A stretch of 30,391 nucleotides of DNA, taken from positions 1 to 30,391 of the forward strand of contig JAJIRX010000594.1 in assembly GCA_023853785.1 (NCBI GenBank), in the 5' to 3' direction. Shown here piece by piece: positions 9,957 to 18,994 of this stretch. The number at the start of each line of letters is the position of its first letter. Position 1 is the stretch's first letter. Below the pieces are notes generated by a model. It had not been told where the DNA came from. It made no database searches and saw nothing but the letters and a program-made list of their open reading frames with translations. The stretch comes from Psilocybe azurescens (lineage: Eukaryota; Basidiomycota; Agaricomycetes; Agaricales; Agrocybaceae). Made by a program: the position numbers and the translations under genes.

Positions 9957-11320
9957 TCCAGTGTATGCAGTCGCAGTTTCGCCCGAATGGAAAACAAATT
10001 GTCTCTGGCTCGGAGGACAATTCGGTGCGGGTCTGGGATGGGTCGACGGGCGATGAATTGAAGGTGTTGAAGGGCCATACAAGTTGGGTCACATCGGTCG
10101 CATTTTAGCCAGATGGCAAACAGATTGTATCTGGCTCAGACGACAAATCGGTGCGGGTCTGGGATGTGTCGACGGGCGACGAATTGAAGGTGTTGAATGG
10201 CCATATGGATTCAGTCACATCGGTCGTATTTTCGCCAGATGGCAAACAGATTGTCTCTGGCTCTCACGACGAATCGGTGCGGGTCTGGGATGTGTCGACG
10301 GGCTGACGAATTGAAGGTGTTGAAGGGCCATATGGATTCAGTCACATCGGTCGTATTTTAGCCAGATGGCAAACAGATTGTCTCTGGCTCTCACGACGAA
10401 TCGGTGCGGGTCTGGGATGTGTCGACGGGCGAGCGAATTGAAGGTGTTGAATGGCCATACACGTCATGTCACATCGGTCGCATTTTAGCCAGATGGCAAA
10501 CAGATTGTCTCTGGCTCACACGACAAATCGGTGCGGGTCTGGGATGTGTCGACGGGCAACGAATTGAAGGTGTTGAGGGCCATACACATTGCGTCAGATC
10601 CGTCGCATTTTCGCCAGATGGCAAACAGATTGTCTCTGGCTCAGATGACAAATCGGTGCGGGTCTGGGATGTGTCGACGGGCGACGAATTGAAGGTGTTG
10701 AATGGCCATATGGATTCAGTCACATCGGTCGCATTTTCGCCAGATGGCAAACAGATTGTCTCTGGCTCTCACGACGAATCGGTGCGGGTCTGGGATGTGT
10801 CGACGGGCAACGAATTGAAGGTGTTGAATGGCCATATGGATTCAGTCACATCGGTCGTATTTTCGCCAGATGGCAAACAGATTGTCTCTGGCTCAGACGA
10901 CAAATCGGTGCGGGTCTGGGATGTGTCGACGGGCTGACGAATTGAAGGTGTTGAAGGGCCATACAGATTCAGTCACATCGGTCGCATTTTAGCCAGATGG
11001 CAAACAGATTGTCTCTGGCTCTCACGACGAATCGGTGCGGGTCTGGGATGTGTCGACGGGCAACGAATTGAAGGTGTTGGAGGGCCATACATATTCAGTC
11101 ACATCAGTCGCATTTTAGCCAGATGGCAAACAGATTGTCTCTGGCTCACATGATGACTTCGGTGCGGGTCTGGGATGTGTCAACAGGCAACGAATTGAAG
11201 GTGTTAAACGGCCATACAGATTCGGTCGCATCGGTCGCATTTTCGCCAGGTGGCAAACAGATTGTCTCTGGCTCTTACGATGGATCGGTGCGGGTCTGGG
11301 ATGTGTTGATGGGCAATGAA
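9957..11320 (+). repeat. WD40-encoding tandem array, 11 uninterrupted units of ~126 bp
   Basis: Each unit encodes about 42 aa on the plan [22 protein letters not shown] then DDKSVRVWDVSTG-DELKVLN. VRVW-type hits occur near 10028, 10152, 10278, 10402, 10530, 10656, 10782, 10908, 11036, 11163 and 11288; a twelfth lies past the transposon near 14085. Units are nearly identical at DNA level except at a few hypervariable codons (after GH: MDS, TDS, TSW, TSC, TLV/THC-like; and DDK/HDE/YDG). That is the signature of high-identity fungal WD40 arrays that turn over by recombination. Units 6-8 (10546-10937) are intact. Others carry a TAG in place of the SPDG serine or a +1 base at the STG-DEL junction. 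Confidence 0.9.
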
Positions 11321-11606
11321 ATGGTGTACTTTACAGTGCCCCCATTTTCCGTTGGACTCCAACGGACTTTCACCGGACCCAGCCAATTCCAATGGACAGT
11401 CCATTGGACGTCCAACGGATTCCGTTGGACTCCACAAAACTCCGGTACCAGTCCAGTCAGAGTCCGGCCAAATTCCGGTCAAAGTCCGGTCAAGTCACTT
11501 CAAGACAGAAAACAGGTGGACTGGCCGGACTGTCCAGTCCGTTGGACTTCCAGTGGACTTCCAGTGGACTCTCAGCACTTAATTAGACCAGATCCAAGAG
11601 TGCTCT

Positions 11607-11704
11607 GTCCAGTGGAGTCCAGTGGATGTCCAGTGGATGTCCAGTGGATGTCCAGTGGATGTCCAGTGGATGTCCAGTGGATGTCCAGTGGATGTCCAGT
11701 GGAC
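11607..11704. repeat. 11-bp tandem repeat GTCCAGTGGAT
   Basis: About nine head-to-tail units of GTCCAGTGGAT (the first is 10 bp, the last ends in C) sit in the left subterminal part of the transposon. The same core (CCAGTGGA, CCGTTGGAC) is scattered through both element ends, as expected of subterminal transposase-binding motifs that have expanded locally. Confidence 0.92.
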
Positions 11705-11885
11705 TGTCACTGGTTTAATTGCAGACTTGGGAGGGGAGTTAGGGACAGTAGCAGTGTTCTTGGAAGCTTTGGGAGCCATATTAAGGAAGCTAGGTCACTA
11801 GGATAATACTTCAATCTTATCTTTAATTCATGTAACAATGTAATATAATATATTGAAAACTATATACTACATTATTATCTGACTT

Positions 11886-12283
11886 GTGTACTTTACCTCC
11901 ACCTAGGAACTCCATGTGGAGTCCACCGACTCCATACAAAAGTGGTGGACTCCACATGGACTCCATCTGGAACATATGCAAATGTCCCAAATATTATCTT
12001 TGGTAGGTGGAGTTCAGATGGACTCCAGGTGGACTCCAGGTGAACTCCAAACAATTCCACTTAAGTCCAACTGGAGTCCAGGTAGTGTCCAGGTGGAGTT
12101 CAATTAGACACCACCTGGAGTCCACCTGGACTCCAGTTGGAGTTCCCAACTTTAACTTCATGGAATAGAATTCAATTGGATTCCAACTGAAATATATTAA
12201 TGTTTCAATCTTAATGTAAATTCATATAAGTGTAATATAATATATTAACAACTATCTATTACATTGTTACATACTGTGAGATC
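11886..12283. repeat. Diverged tandem copy of the transposon's left end
   Basis: GTGTACTTTAC recurs at 11886, the same 11 bases that open the element at 11324. TGGACTCC/GTCCAGGTGGA-type subterminal repeats follow, then an AT-rich tail (12203-12283) that aligns with the tail of the first copy (11806-11882), sharing TTCAATCTTA and TAATATAATATATT. The left end therefore exists twice in tandem, by duplication or by one relative inserting beside another. Confidence 0.7.
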
Positions 12284-12469
12284 CATCATTAAAAAATTAA
12301 AAAACAAAAACAAAAACATAAATTTAAAAAGAAAAATGGGGATGGAGGTACATACCTGGGTCAGATGAACAAATAAACATATAAATGTAAAAGAAAAAAA
12401 GGGGGCGGGAGGGTCATCGTCATGGGGTGCGTCGTGTCGGGTGTACGTGGCCATACGGCGGTGTCGTCC

Positions 12470-13320
12470 TACACCCCGCCGTGTCCGTCGTCGTCGCCCC
12501 GCCGTCTCGCCCTCACCCTCGCCCCCGCCCCGCCCGTCTTCGCCCTCACCCTCGCCCCGCCTCCGCCGTCCGCCCGTCTTCGCCCTCACCTCCGCCGTCT
12601 TGCCCTCACCCCCGCCGTCTTCGCCCCTCACCCCCGCCGTCTTCGCCCTCACCCCCGCCGTCTTCGCCCCCCGCCTCGCCCCCCCTCGCCCTGCCCCCGC
12701 CGTCTTCGCCCTCACCCTCGCCCCGCCTCCGCCGTCTTCGCCCTCACCTCCGGCCGTCTTCGCCCTCACCTCCGCCCGTCTTCGCCCTCACCTCCGCCGT
12801 CTCGCCCTCACCTCCGCCCGTCTTCGCCCTCACCCCCGCCGTCTAGCCCCCGCCGTCTTCGCCCCCCGCCGTCTCGCCCCCTCGCCCTGCCCCCGCCGTC
12901 TTCGCCCTCATCCTCGCCCTCGCCCCCGCCGTCTTCGTCCTCGCTTCCGCCCGTCTCGCCCTCGCCCCCGCCGTCTAGCCTTACCCTCGCTGTCTCGCCC
13001 TCGCCCTCGCCCTCGCCTCACCGTCTTTGCCCCCGCCCGTCTTGCCCCCGCCGTCTTGCCCTCACCGTCTCGCCCTCACCGTCTCGCCCCCGCTGTCTCG
13101 CCCTCGCCCTCACCCACACCCTCGCCCTCACCGTCTCGCCCCGCCGTCTCGCACCACCCTCGCTGTGCCCGTCGCTGTCGCCGTCTCGCCGCACCGTCTC
13201 GCCCCCACCCTCGCTGTCGCTGTCGCCGCCCTCGCTGTCGCTGTCGCCGTCCTCGCTGTCGCCCTTGCCGTCGCTGTCGCTGTCGCCGTTGTCTGCGTTC
13301 CCGTCATCAGCGGTCGTGGT
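12470..13320. repeat. C-rich minisatellite (CCGTCTTCGCCCTCACC-type units)
   Basis: About 850 bp of degenerate 15-18-bp units built on CCGTCTTCGCCCTCAC and CCGTCTCGCCC, shading to CTCGCTGTCGCTGTCGCCGT at the right end. G is nearly absent except within CG and TG steps, so the two strands differ strongly in base composition. It creates long spurious open frames (Pro/Ser/Arg-rich on +, Gly/Glu/Lys-rich on -) that I do not call as genes. Confidence 0.9.
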
Positions 13321-13555
13321 CGTGGCCGTCGTGGTTGTGTTCGTCCTCCGTCAGCGTCGGGTTGGCTTTCGCCTGGCTCCGACCGGCGAGGCGGTAGTGG
13401 TGGTGGTGGTGGAAGAAAAAGTGGGGCCGGAATCAACAACGGACCGACGTGGCATCAATATGTCACGCGCGCGTTGTTGTTTATCCCGTGCCGAGCAGTG
13501 CCGAGAATTTTGGCGGCATCACTATTTATTTAACTAATTTTATTATTTTCCATAA

Positions 13556-13639
13556 GCCTTTGTGGCTCAGTTGGTTTATCCCGCTTGCGTTCGGCATTCT
13601 CCGATGCCCGAGTTCAATTCTCGTTAGTGTCTTTTTTTT
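13556..13639 (+). ncRNA. tRNA-like Pol III module (SINE head candidate)
   Basis: TGGCTCAGTTGG at 13563-13574 matches the tRNA A box (TRGYNNARNNGG). GAGTTCAATTCTC at 13610-13622 is a near-match to the B box (GGTTCRANYCC). A T8 run at 13632-13639 could terminate Pol III. Placing the A box at tRNA position 8 puts the 5' end at G13556. The acceptor arms (GCCTTTG / TAGTGTC) pair at 5 of 7 positions including two wobbles, and the T arm pairs 4 of 5 around TTCAATT. The D and anticodon arms do not fold cleanly, so this is a decayed tRNA-derived sequence, not a working tRNA gene. It could be a SINE nested in the transposon. Confidence 0.5.
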
Positions 13640-14311
13640 CTATACTAGTATAAATTATAATAAAAGGACATCCGTTGGACTTCCATTGGAATTCCGTTGG
13701 ACTTGTTCGCTGGAATTCCAATGGTCATGTCCAGTGGGATTCCGATGGACTTCCATTGGACTTCCGTTGGACTTCTGTTGGTTCTGTCTGGTCATTTCCA
13801 GTGGACAGTCTGCCCGGACAGTCCGTTGGACTTGTAGTCCGGTCGGACTTTCACCGGAATCTCACCGGAATCTCACCGGAAAATTTCAGCAGTCCTAGAC
13901 CAGAAAAATTGTCATTCTGAATATAGAAAGTCCGACGGAGTCCGACCGGAGTCCGACCAAAAAATGGGGGCCGTGTAAAGACCTCATGAAATGAAGGTGT
14001 TGAATGGCCATACACGTTTGGTCAGATCAGTTGCGTTTTCGCCAGATGGCAAACAGATTGTCTCTGGTTCAGACGACAATTCTGTGCGGGTTTGGGATTT
14101 TGGATCTCTGTACATCCGTGAGATGATATCTGAAAAACACACTGGCTGGCTTCTCTCCCCTGATAACCAACACTGTCTCATGTTTGTGTCCCCCGAGTTG
14201 CTGCTCCCTGATGCTTCCAACATTCTTACTATACCACACTCTTCTTGTTCCTCTGTTGACTTTGTTCATGCAGCTCTTGGCCCTCAATGGAAGGAGTGTT
14301 ACCATCTGTAG

Positions 14312-14628
14312 TGTCCATTCATTTATTATTTCTCTCATACTATTATCATTGAAATAAAACTATGATTTGTAATTCTGTGACAACATGTTCTACTTTCTTC
14401 CTCTGTGCAAATCAGCCATGTTAAAATGTGGTGTAACACACCTTACATGCAACTTGAATATCTTTTTACATTCTGCAGGTGTCTATGCCTGTTGTCTTAT
14501 CCATGATAGAGAACCTTCGGTTCTGTTGCTGTGCTGCAATGATTTTTCTCTTCTTAACCAGTTTCCAGCATCATGTAGACAATCTTTTAACAGTATTACA
14601 ACTTTGCTAATACCAGATTAGAATGATG
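14312..14628. other. 3' flank of the NLR gene
   Basis: AT-rich sequence after the NLR stop, with polyadenylation-like AATAAA at 14353-14358. Nothing else is recognisable. Probably 3' UTR and flank. Confidence 0.5.
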
Positions 14629-14797
14629 ATGTGTACTTTGAGGGGTAGAGCTGAGTGCAATGGCCACAGTAGTGTTCATCAGATTCAGTACTTTACACTC
14701 CCCACAAGCTCTGATCAGCACTACTCTGTGCTGAGTAACTCTGAGCAGATCTGAGTAGATCTAAACAGAACTATACAGTTCTGCAGATCTACTCAGA
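14629..14797. mobile_element. Small element with GTGTACTTT-type ends and palindromic tail
   Basis: GTGTACTTT at 14629 and CAGTACTTTACA near 14688 resemble the terminus of the transposon in the NLR gene. The sequence between and after is rich in CTGAG/AGATCT motifs (CTCTGAGCAGATCTGAGTAG...) and ends in a nested palindrome at 14750-14797. This looks like a related miniature or composite element with a different subterminal motif. No clear target duplication was found, so the limits are approximate. Confidence 0.45.
14750..14797. repeat. Nested perfect palindrome
   Basis: Outer arms TCTGAGTAGATCT (14750-14762) and AGATCTACTCAGA (14785-14797) are exact reverse complements. Inside them CAGAACT (14766-14772) and AGTTCTG (14777-14783) pair around a 4-nt loop. 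The whole 48 bp can form a long hairpin or cruciform. Confidence 0.95.
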
Positions 14798-14819
14798 AAT
14801 TATTATATCTATCTATAAT

Positions 14820-14903
14820 ACGAGCTGTTGACCCTGCCGTGAAGCACAGGGGGGGTGAGCGGCGAATCCCCCCGACAGCGTAGCGGCGGGTCATAAAGCT
14901 CGT
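14820..14903. repeat. Structured junction element, copy 1
   Basis: An ~84-bp stem-loop: ACGAGCTGTTGACCCTGCCG on the left pairs, with a few mismatches, with CGGCGGGTCATAAAGCTCGT on the right (14884-14903), and encloses a second hairpin with G7 and C6 runs. Copies recur near 17090-17144 (left arm lost), 18917-18997 and 21240-21319. Each is followed directly by the AT-rich head of a repeat unit. Confidence 0.85.
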
Positions 14904-17144
14904 CTATAATATAAGAGACGGTTTTTCTAAAAAAGGAAAGTCACGATGACTAAGGATTTCGGAAAAGGAAATTTCAAATTACTTAATCATGACAAAGCAC
15001 ACTGCTGTGTTTTAGGGCCTCCGCTGCAGCACCTTTTGAAACAAACAATCTGTGGCTAATGGCAAACAACAAGATTGGTGGCACAACATGTCTATGAGCC
15101 ATATCCTGGGTGGTTTTGAAAACAAAAAATATGTACACAGGGCACCAGGGGAAATAAATCAATAAATCCACAATAAAGACTATTTCAATGGCATTTCTGT
15201 CTACAGATATTGTGTTTGTTTGCCACCTGTATAACAACTATATAAAGTAGAAAAATTGAAATGAAACCCCTGAATAAATCTGCAAACAAGTGGTATTGTG
15301 GACTGTGGAAAATTAATATGGAATGAACTATGTGTTGGTGACCATGTTTTCTCTGAGTGAGAGGTATTAAATAAAAATGTACATAGAGAGATAGCAGTAG
15401 GATATGATTTTGGAATTAGAAATAAGCAATCTGCAGTATTGTAACCATTTTTTAAAGATGAAGCTCCAGTGTGGTTTAGCCATGTAAATATAAGTATACT
15501 TTTAACTATTGGGTGAGTGAATTTTTAAAATAGCACAGTGCTGCAGGTGCTGTACATACCAAGACATGGTTGGATAGTCAACAAGTAGTGCAGTGATATA
15601 TAAAATATAGGGTGGCAGAGGCAATGATTGATGAGTGCTTGAGAGTGGGTAGACCAACAGAGTGGTGGAGGGGGGGAATGGATTGATAGATATGAATTGC
15701 AAGTGGTAACAAAAATGAGCTGAATGTTGGAACTGTTGTTTGAATAGTGTTGGTGATATAGACAGTGTAAGCTATGCAATTTAAAATGGCACAGCGCCGT
15801 AGGTGCTGTGTATATGACATAATTAGTGGATAGTCAATGAGTAGTGGAGTATTGTATAAAATATAAAGTAGGATAATAATTGGTTGAGAATGGACATGGA
15901 CAGGGATGTAGATATTAAAATAGATGTGTGGCAAAAGTACTGTGGATAAATATTTGTGTATTTGTTCACTGTTAATATAAGAACAAAAATGTTGACTGTT
16001 ATTTGACTTTGAGTATATATAATTTGACTATAGAGGTGTGGTGTGGCTTTATAGTAGAGTGCAAGAGTGTAAGCCCAGCAAGCTGTTAGAGTGACTGTGA
16101 GGCAGGGTGATGAGTGTAGCTCATCCTCTCTGAGGCATTACATATATGAGTATGTTGAAATCTGGGAATCAAACAGCTCCATTCCCATGATCCTGTGCTC
16201 TGAATGTGCCACCACAAGTATGAATTTGAATTCTCCATTACAGAGTCAATTTAGTTAGCATAAAATGTATTTACAGTATATAAGTAAAGTATTTACATTA
16301 TTGTATGCTACACATTTACCTCCAATCTCACAGTTTTTATCTGTTTGCTTTGGTCTCTTCAACAGAGCACCAATATTATTTATTTTTAATGAGAGGAAGT
16401 GTGAAGTACTGACAAACAGGGGGATGGGCACAGCTCATTCCCCCATGTGTTCTGATTGTGAAGAGGAAGAGTATAAGGCATGAAATTTAAAGTGGCACAG
16501 TGCCGCAGGTGCTGTGCATATGAGATGATTTGTGGATAGTCAATGAGTAATGCAGTATTGTATAAAATATAAAGTAGAATGATGATTGATTGGGAGTGGT
16601 CATTGGTGTGAATATTAAAACAGACATGGTGGCAAAGGTACTGTGGATTAGTTGGAATGGGTTTAATATGGTTTAAAAATTTTGTTTGAGATTGTTGAAA
16701 CAAAAATTTTAATGGACACAGAATATAGAGTGCTGTGTATAGATATTTGTGTATTTGTTCAGTGTTATTGACTGAGTATATATAATTTGACTATGAAGAT
16801 GCTGTGTGTCTCCATAGTGGGAAGCAAGAGTACAACCCCAACAAGCTGTAGGGCAAGCTGTGAAGTAGGGGGAGGGGTGAGCGCAGCTCATCCCCCTCCC
16901 CACACAATATATGAGGAGGTGTGAAGCAAGGGGGGGATGAGTGCAGCTCATCCCCAAAAGTGACTGCTATTATTATTATTTTTCATGAGACATGGAGTGT
17001 CAATAAAAGGGGGGATGAGCAAAGCTCATTCCCCCAAGATATGATAAATGTAATTGGTATTATTTATTTTTCAATGAGGAGGTGCACACAGGGGGGTGAG
17101 CGAAACAAATCCCCCCGACGCATAGCGGCGGGTCATAAAGCTTG
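14903..17144. repeat. Tandem non-coding unit 1 (Helitron-head related)
   Basis: It starts TCTATAATATAAGAGACGG, then a conserved head (TTTCTAAAAAAGG, CTTAATCATGACAAAGCACA, GGCAAACAA) and ends at the next structured junction. TC-TATA... is how Helitron 5' ends typically begin, and the same head precedes the Helitron coding region at 21320. No coding frame is convincing in its 2.2 kb. Internally it repeats a module starting near 15525, 15776 and 16485 (small GCACAG..CTGTGC hairpin, then TGGATAGTCAA and TATAAAATATA). It ends in a cluster of ATGAGC..GCTCAT hairpins. Confidence 0.7.
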
Positions 17145-18994
17145 TCTATAATATAAGAGACGGTTTTCTAAAAAGGAAGTACAATGACTAAGGATTTCAG
17201 AAAAGGAAATTTCAAATTACTTAATCATGACAAAGCACACTGCTGTGTTTTGGGGCCCGCAATGGGGCCTTTTGAAATAAACAACCAGTGGGTGATGGCA
17301 AACAATGAATTTGGTGCCACACAGCCTAAAGAAACATTCTGTCCCTAAATAATACACCCTCAATATATCTTCTATTAGCAATATCAGCTGTATTGACACA
17401 GCTTTGAGTGGCTTTGGGAACAAATAAATATGTACACTCTTGCATGCACAGTGCACCAAGAGCAAGTGGGTCAATAAATTTGTGTTAAAGGCTATTTGAA
17501 TGGAACATTTCTGTCTGCAGATATTGTGGTTGTTTGACACCTTTTAATGGAGACTATGTATTGTATAAATGAGTAGAAAGGCTGAAATAAATACCACTGA
17601 ATAAGTATTGAAACAGGGGATATTCTGGACAGTGGACAAGTTGGTATAGAATGAAATATAGTTGGAATTGTTTAAATAAAGATGTAGATAGGAAGATAAC
17701 ACTGAGACACAATTTTGCAATTGGAAATAGACAGTTCCCAGTGCTGTACAGGTGATAAATTTATGTTTTTGAGAATGAAGCTCCAATATGCTTTACTCAT
17801 GTAAAAATAAATACACTGTTAACTATTGGGTGTAAGAATTGACTTTTAAATGTTATTCTGCTATAAGCTGTAGATTGATGTGACTAATTTGCAGCATGAA
17901 TGTAGTGGGATTCAGAGGCAGCTATTTTGATTATGAAGAGAAAAAGTGTAAGCTATGAATTTTAAAATAGCAGTGTTGCAGGTGCTGTGGATATCAAAAC
18001 ATTGTTGGATAGTCAATAAATAGTCAAGTAATGTAATAAATATAGGGTACCAGAGACAATGATTGATGAATCCTTGAGAGTGGGTGGGGTGGTGGAGTGG
18101 TGGAGGTGGGAGTGGATTAATAGGTATAAACTGCAGTTAGTAGCAAGAATGAGTTGAATGTTGGAACCATTGTTTAAATAGTACATATTGATAACATAGA
18201 TAATGTAAGCTATGAAATTTAAAATAGCACAATGCTGCAGGTGCTGTGCATATCAGGTTATTGCTGGATAGTCAATGGGTAGTGGAGTATTGTATAAGAT
18301 ATAGAGTAGCAGAGGCAATAATTGATGAATGTTTGGAAGTGAAAATGGGCAGAGGTGTAAATTTAAAAGAGCATGGTAGAGAAGATACCATGAAATGATT
18401 GCAGCAAGTGTGATATAGTTCAAAATATTTGCAAAACAATGAAATATTTAAATGTGGATAGTGCTGTAGATGATGTTTATAAAATGTTTGTGTGCTGTAG
18501 ATGATGTGTATAAAATGTTTGTATATTTGTGAACTGTTATTGACTATGAATTAGACTATGAAGCTATAGTTCCAGCAAGCTGTTAGGTTGGCTGTGAAGC
18601 AGAGGAGAGAGAGATGAGTGGATCTCAGATCCTCTGATGTGTTATATGAGTGATGAATATTATTTTTTTTAAATGAGGTGCAAATCACTGACAAACAGGG
18701 GGAGATGAGCACAGCTCATCTCCCCAATGAATTATATGAATAAACAATATTATTTATTTTTCAATAAGATGGTGCAAATCACTGACAAATAAGGGAGGGG
18801 GATGAGCACAGCTCATCTCCCCCAATGTGTTATATACATAGATAACCAATATTATTTACTTTTCAATGAGGAGGCGCAAGGCACTGACAAGCAGGGGTCT
18901 GGGGGCGCAGCCCCAGCAAGCTGTTGACCCTGCCGTGAAGCACAGGGGGTGAGCGAGCGAATACCCCGACGTGTAGCGGCGGGTCATAAAGCTC
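17145..18994. repeat. Tandem non-coding unit 2
   Basis: Head (TCTATAATATAAGAGACGG at 17145), middle and hairpin-cluster tail run in the same order as unit 1, over 1.85 kb. The middle modules with the GCACAG-type hairpin lie near 17960 and 18220. The tail carries ATGAGC..GCTCAT hairpins at about 18698-18724 and 18793-18823, spaced by AT-rich TATTATTTATTTTTCAAT sequence with GACAAA. No gene is seen. Confidence 0.7.

Larger units (their letters stand above)
11324..13985. mobile_element. Non-autonomous DNA transposon (hAT-like, 8-bp TSD) inside the NLR gene
   Basis: The 2,662-bp insertion is bracketed by the exact direct repeat ATGAAATG (11316-11323 and 13986-13993). Its ends are imperfect terminal inverted repeats: from the left GTGTA then CTTTACAGTGCCCCCATTTT; from the right, reverse-complemented, GAGGT then CTTTACACGGCCCCCATTTT (18/20 in the shared core). 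An 8-bp duplication with short TIRs and repeated subterminal motifs (TGGACTCC/TCCAGTGGA, many copies at each end) fits the hAT superfamily. No transposase frame is recognisable, so it would move only in trans. Inside are a second terminus-like copy at 11886, a C-rich minisatellite and a tRNA-like Pol III module. The superfamily is inferred from TSD length and ends alone. Confidence 0.82.
6828..14311 (+). pseudogene. NACHT-WD40 STAND/NLR protein (HET-E-like), interrupted by a transposon
   Basis: Fungal NACHT-WD40 proteins are signal-transducing ATPases of the NLR type, linked to heterokaryon incompatibility and non-self recognition; WD40 repeats sense, NACHT oligomerises. The start MAKDNPQSSKQSKFSSWLRK lies in a Ser/Thr-rich exon. 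Introns of 45-65 nt follow (first at 6985-7035, later about 7180, 7292, 7540, 7735, 7916 and 8027), then a helical region (VKMALGLVKLIIEIQK, AVADNMDAVKQSL, LETVEKALGDWTPKTP). The NACHT core has Walker A FGRAGSGKTT (8260-8292), Walker B YLIIIDALDEIDG (8584-8622), sensor GLKFFVTSRPDPN, and a winged-helix region through about 9760. WD40 units run 9957-11320 and resume at 13994. Removing 11324-13985 plus one target duplicate rejoins unit 12 in frame, ending ...WKECYHL, TAG 14309-14311. Extra single bases shift frame near 8166, 8640, 9195, 9456, 9775 and 9985. In-frame TAGs and the insertion mean no intact product as read. Confidence 0.9.

Noticed and set aside
11607..11704. 11-bp tandem repeat as a CRISPR or coding repeat
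   Set aside because: There are no spacers, and it lies within the subterminal region of a transposon. The 'CPVDVQWMSSG' frame is incidental.
12422..13537. Long Pro/Ser/Arg-rich open frames, including a 371-codon one, on the + strand and a shorter one on the - strand
   Set aside because: They are produced by the C-rich minisatellite, which lacks stop codons in several frames at once. There is no domain, and the frames overlap each other.
13556..13631. A functional tRNA gene
   Set aside because: The D arm and anticodon arm do not fold, and two acceptor pairs fail. Only a tRNA-derived module is supportable.
16860..18830. Regularly spaced short palindromic repeats resembling a CRISPR array
   Set aside because: Spacers are themselves repeats of each other, repeat length varies, the genome is eukaryotic and no cas gene is present. 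It is a transposon-derived hairpin minisatellite.
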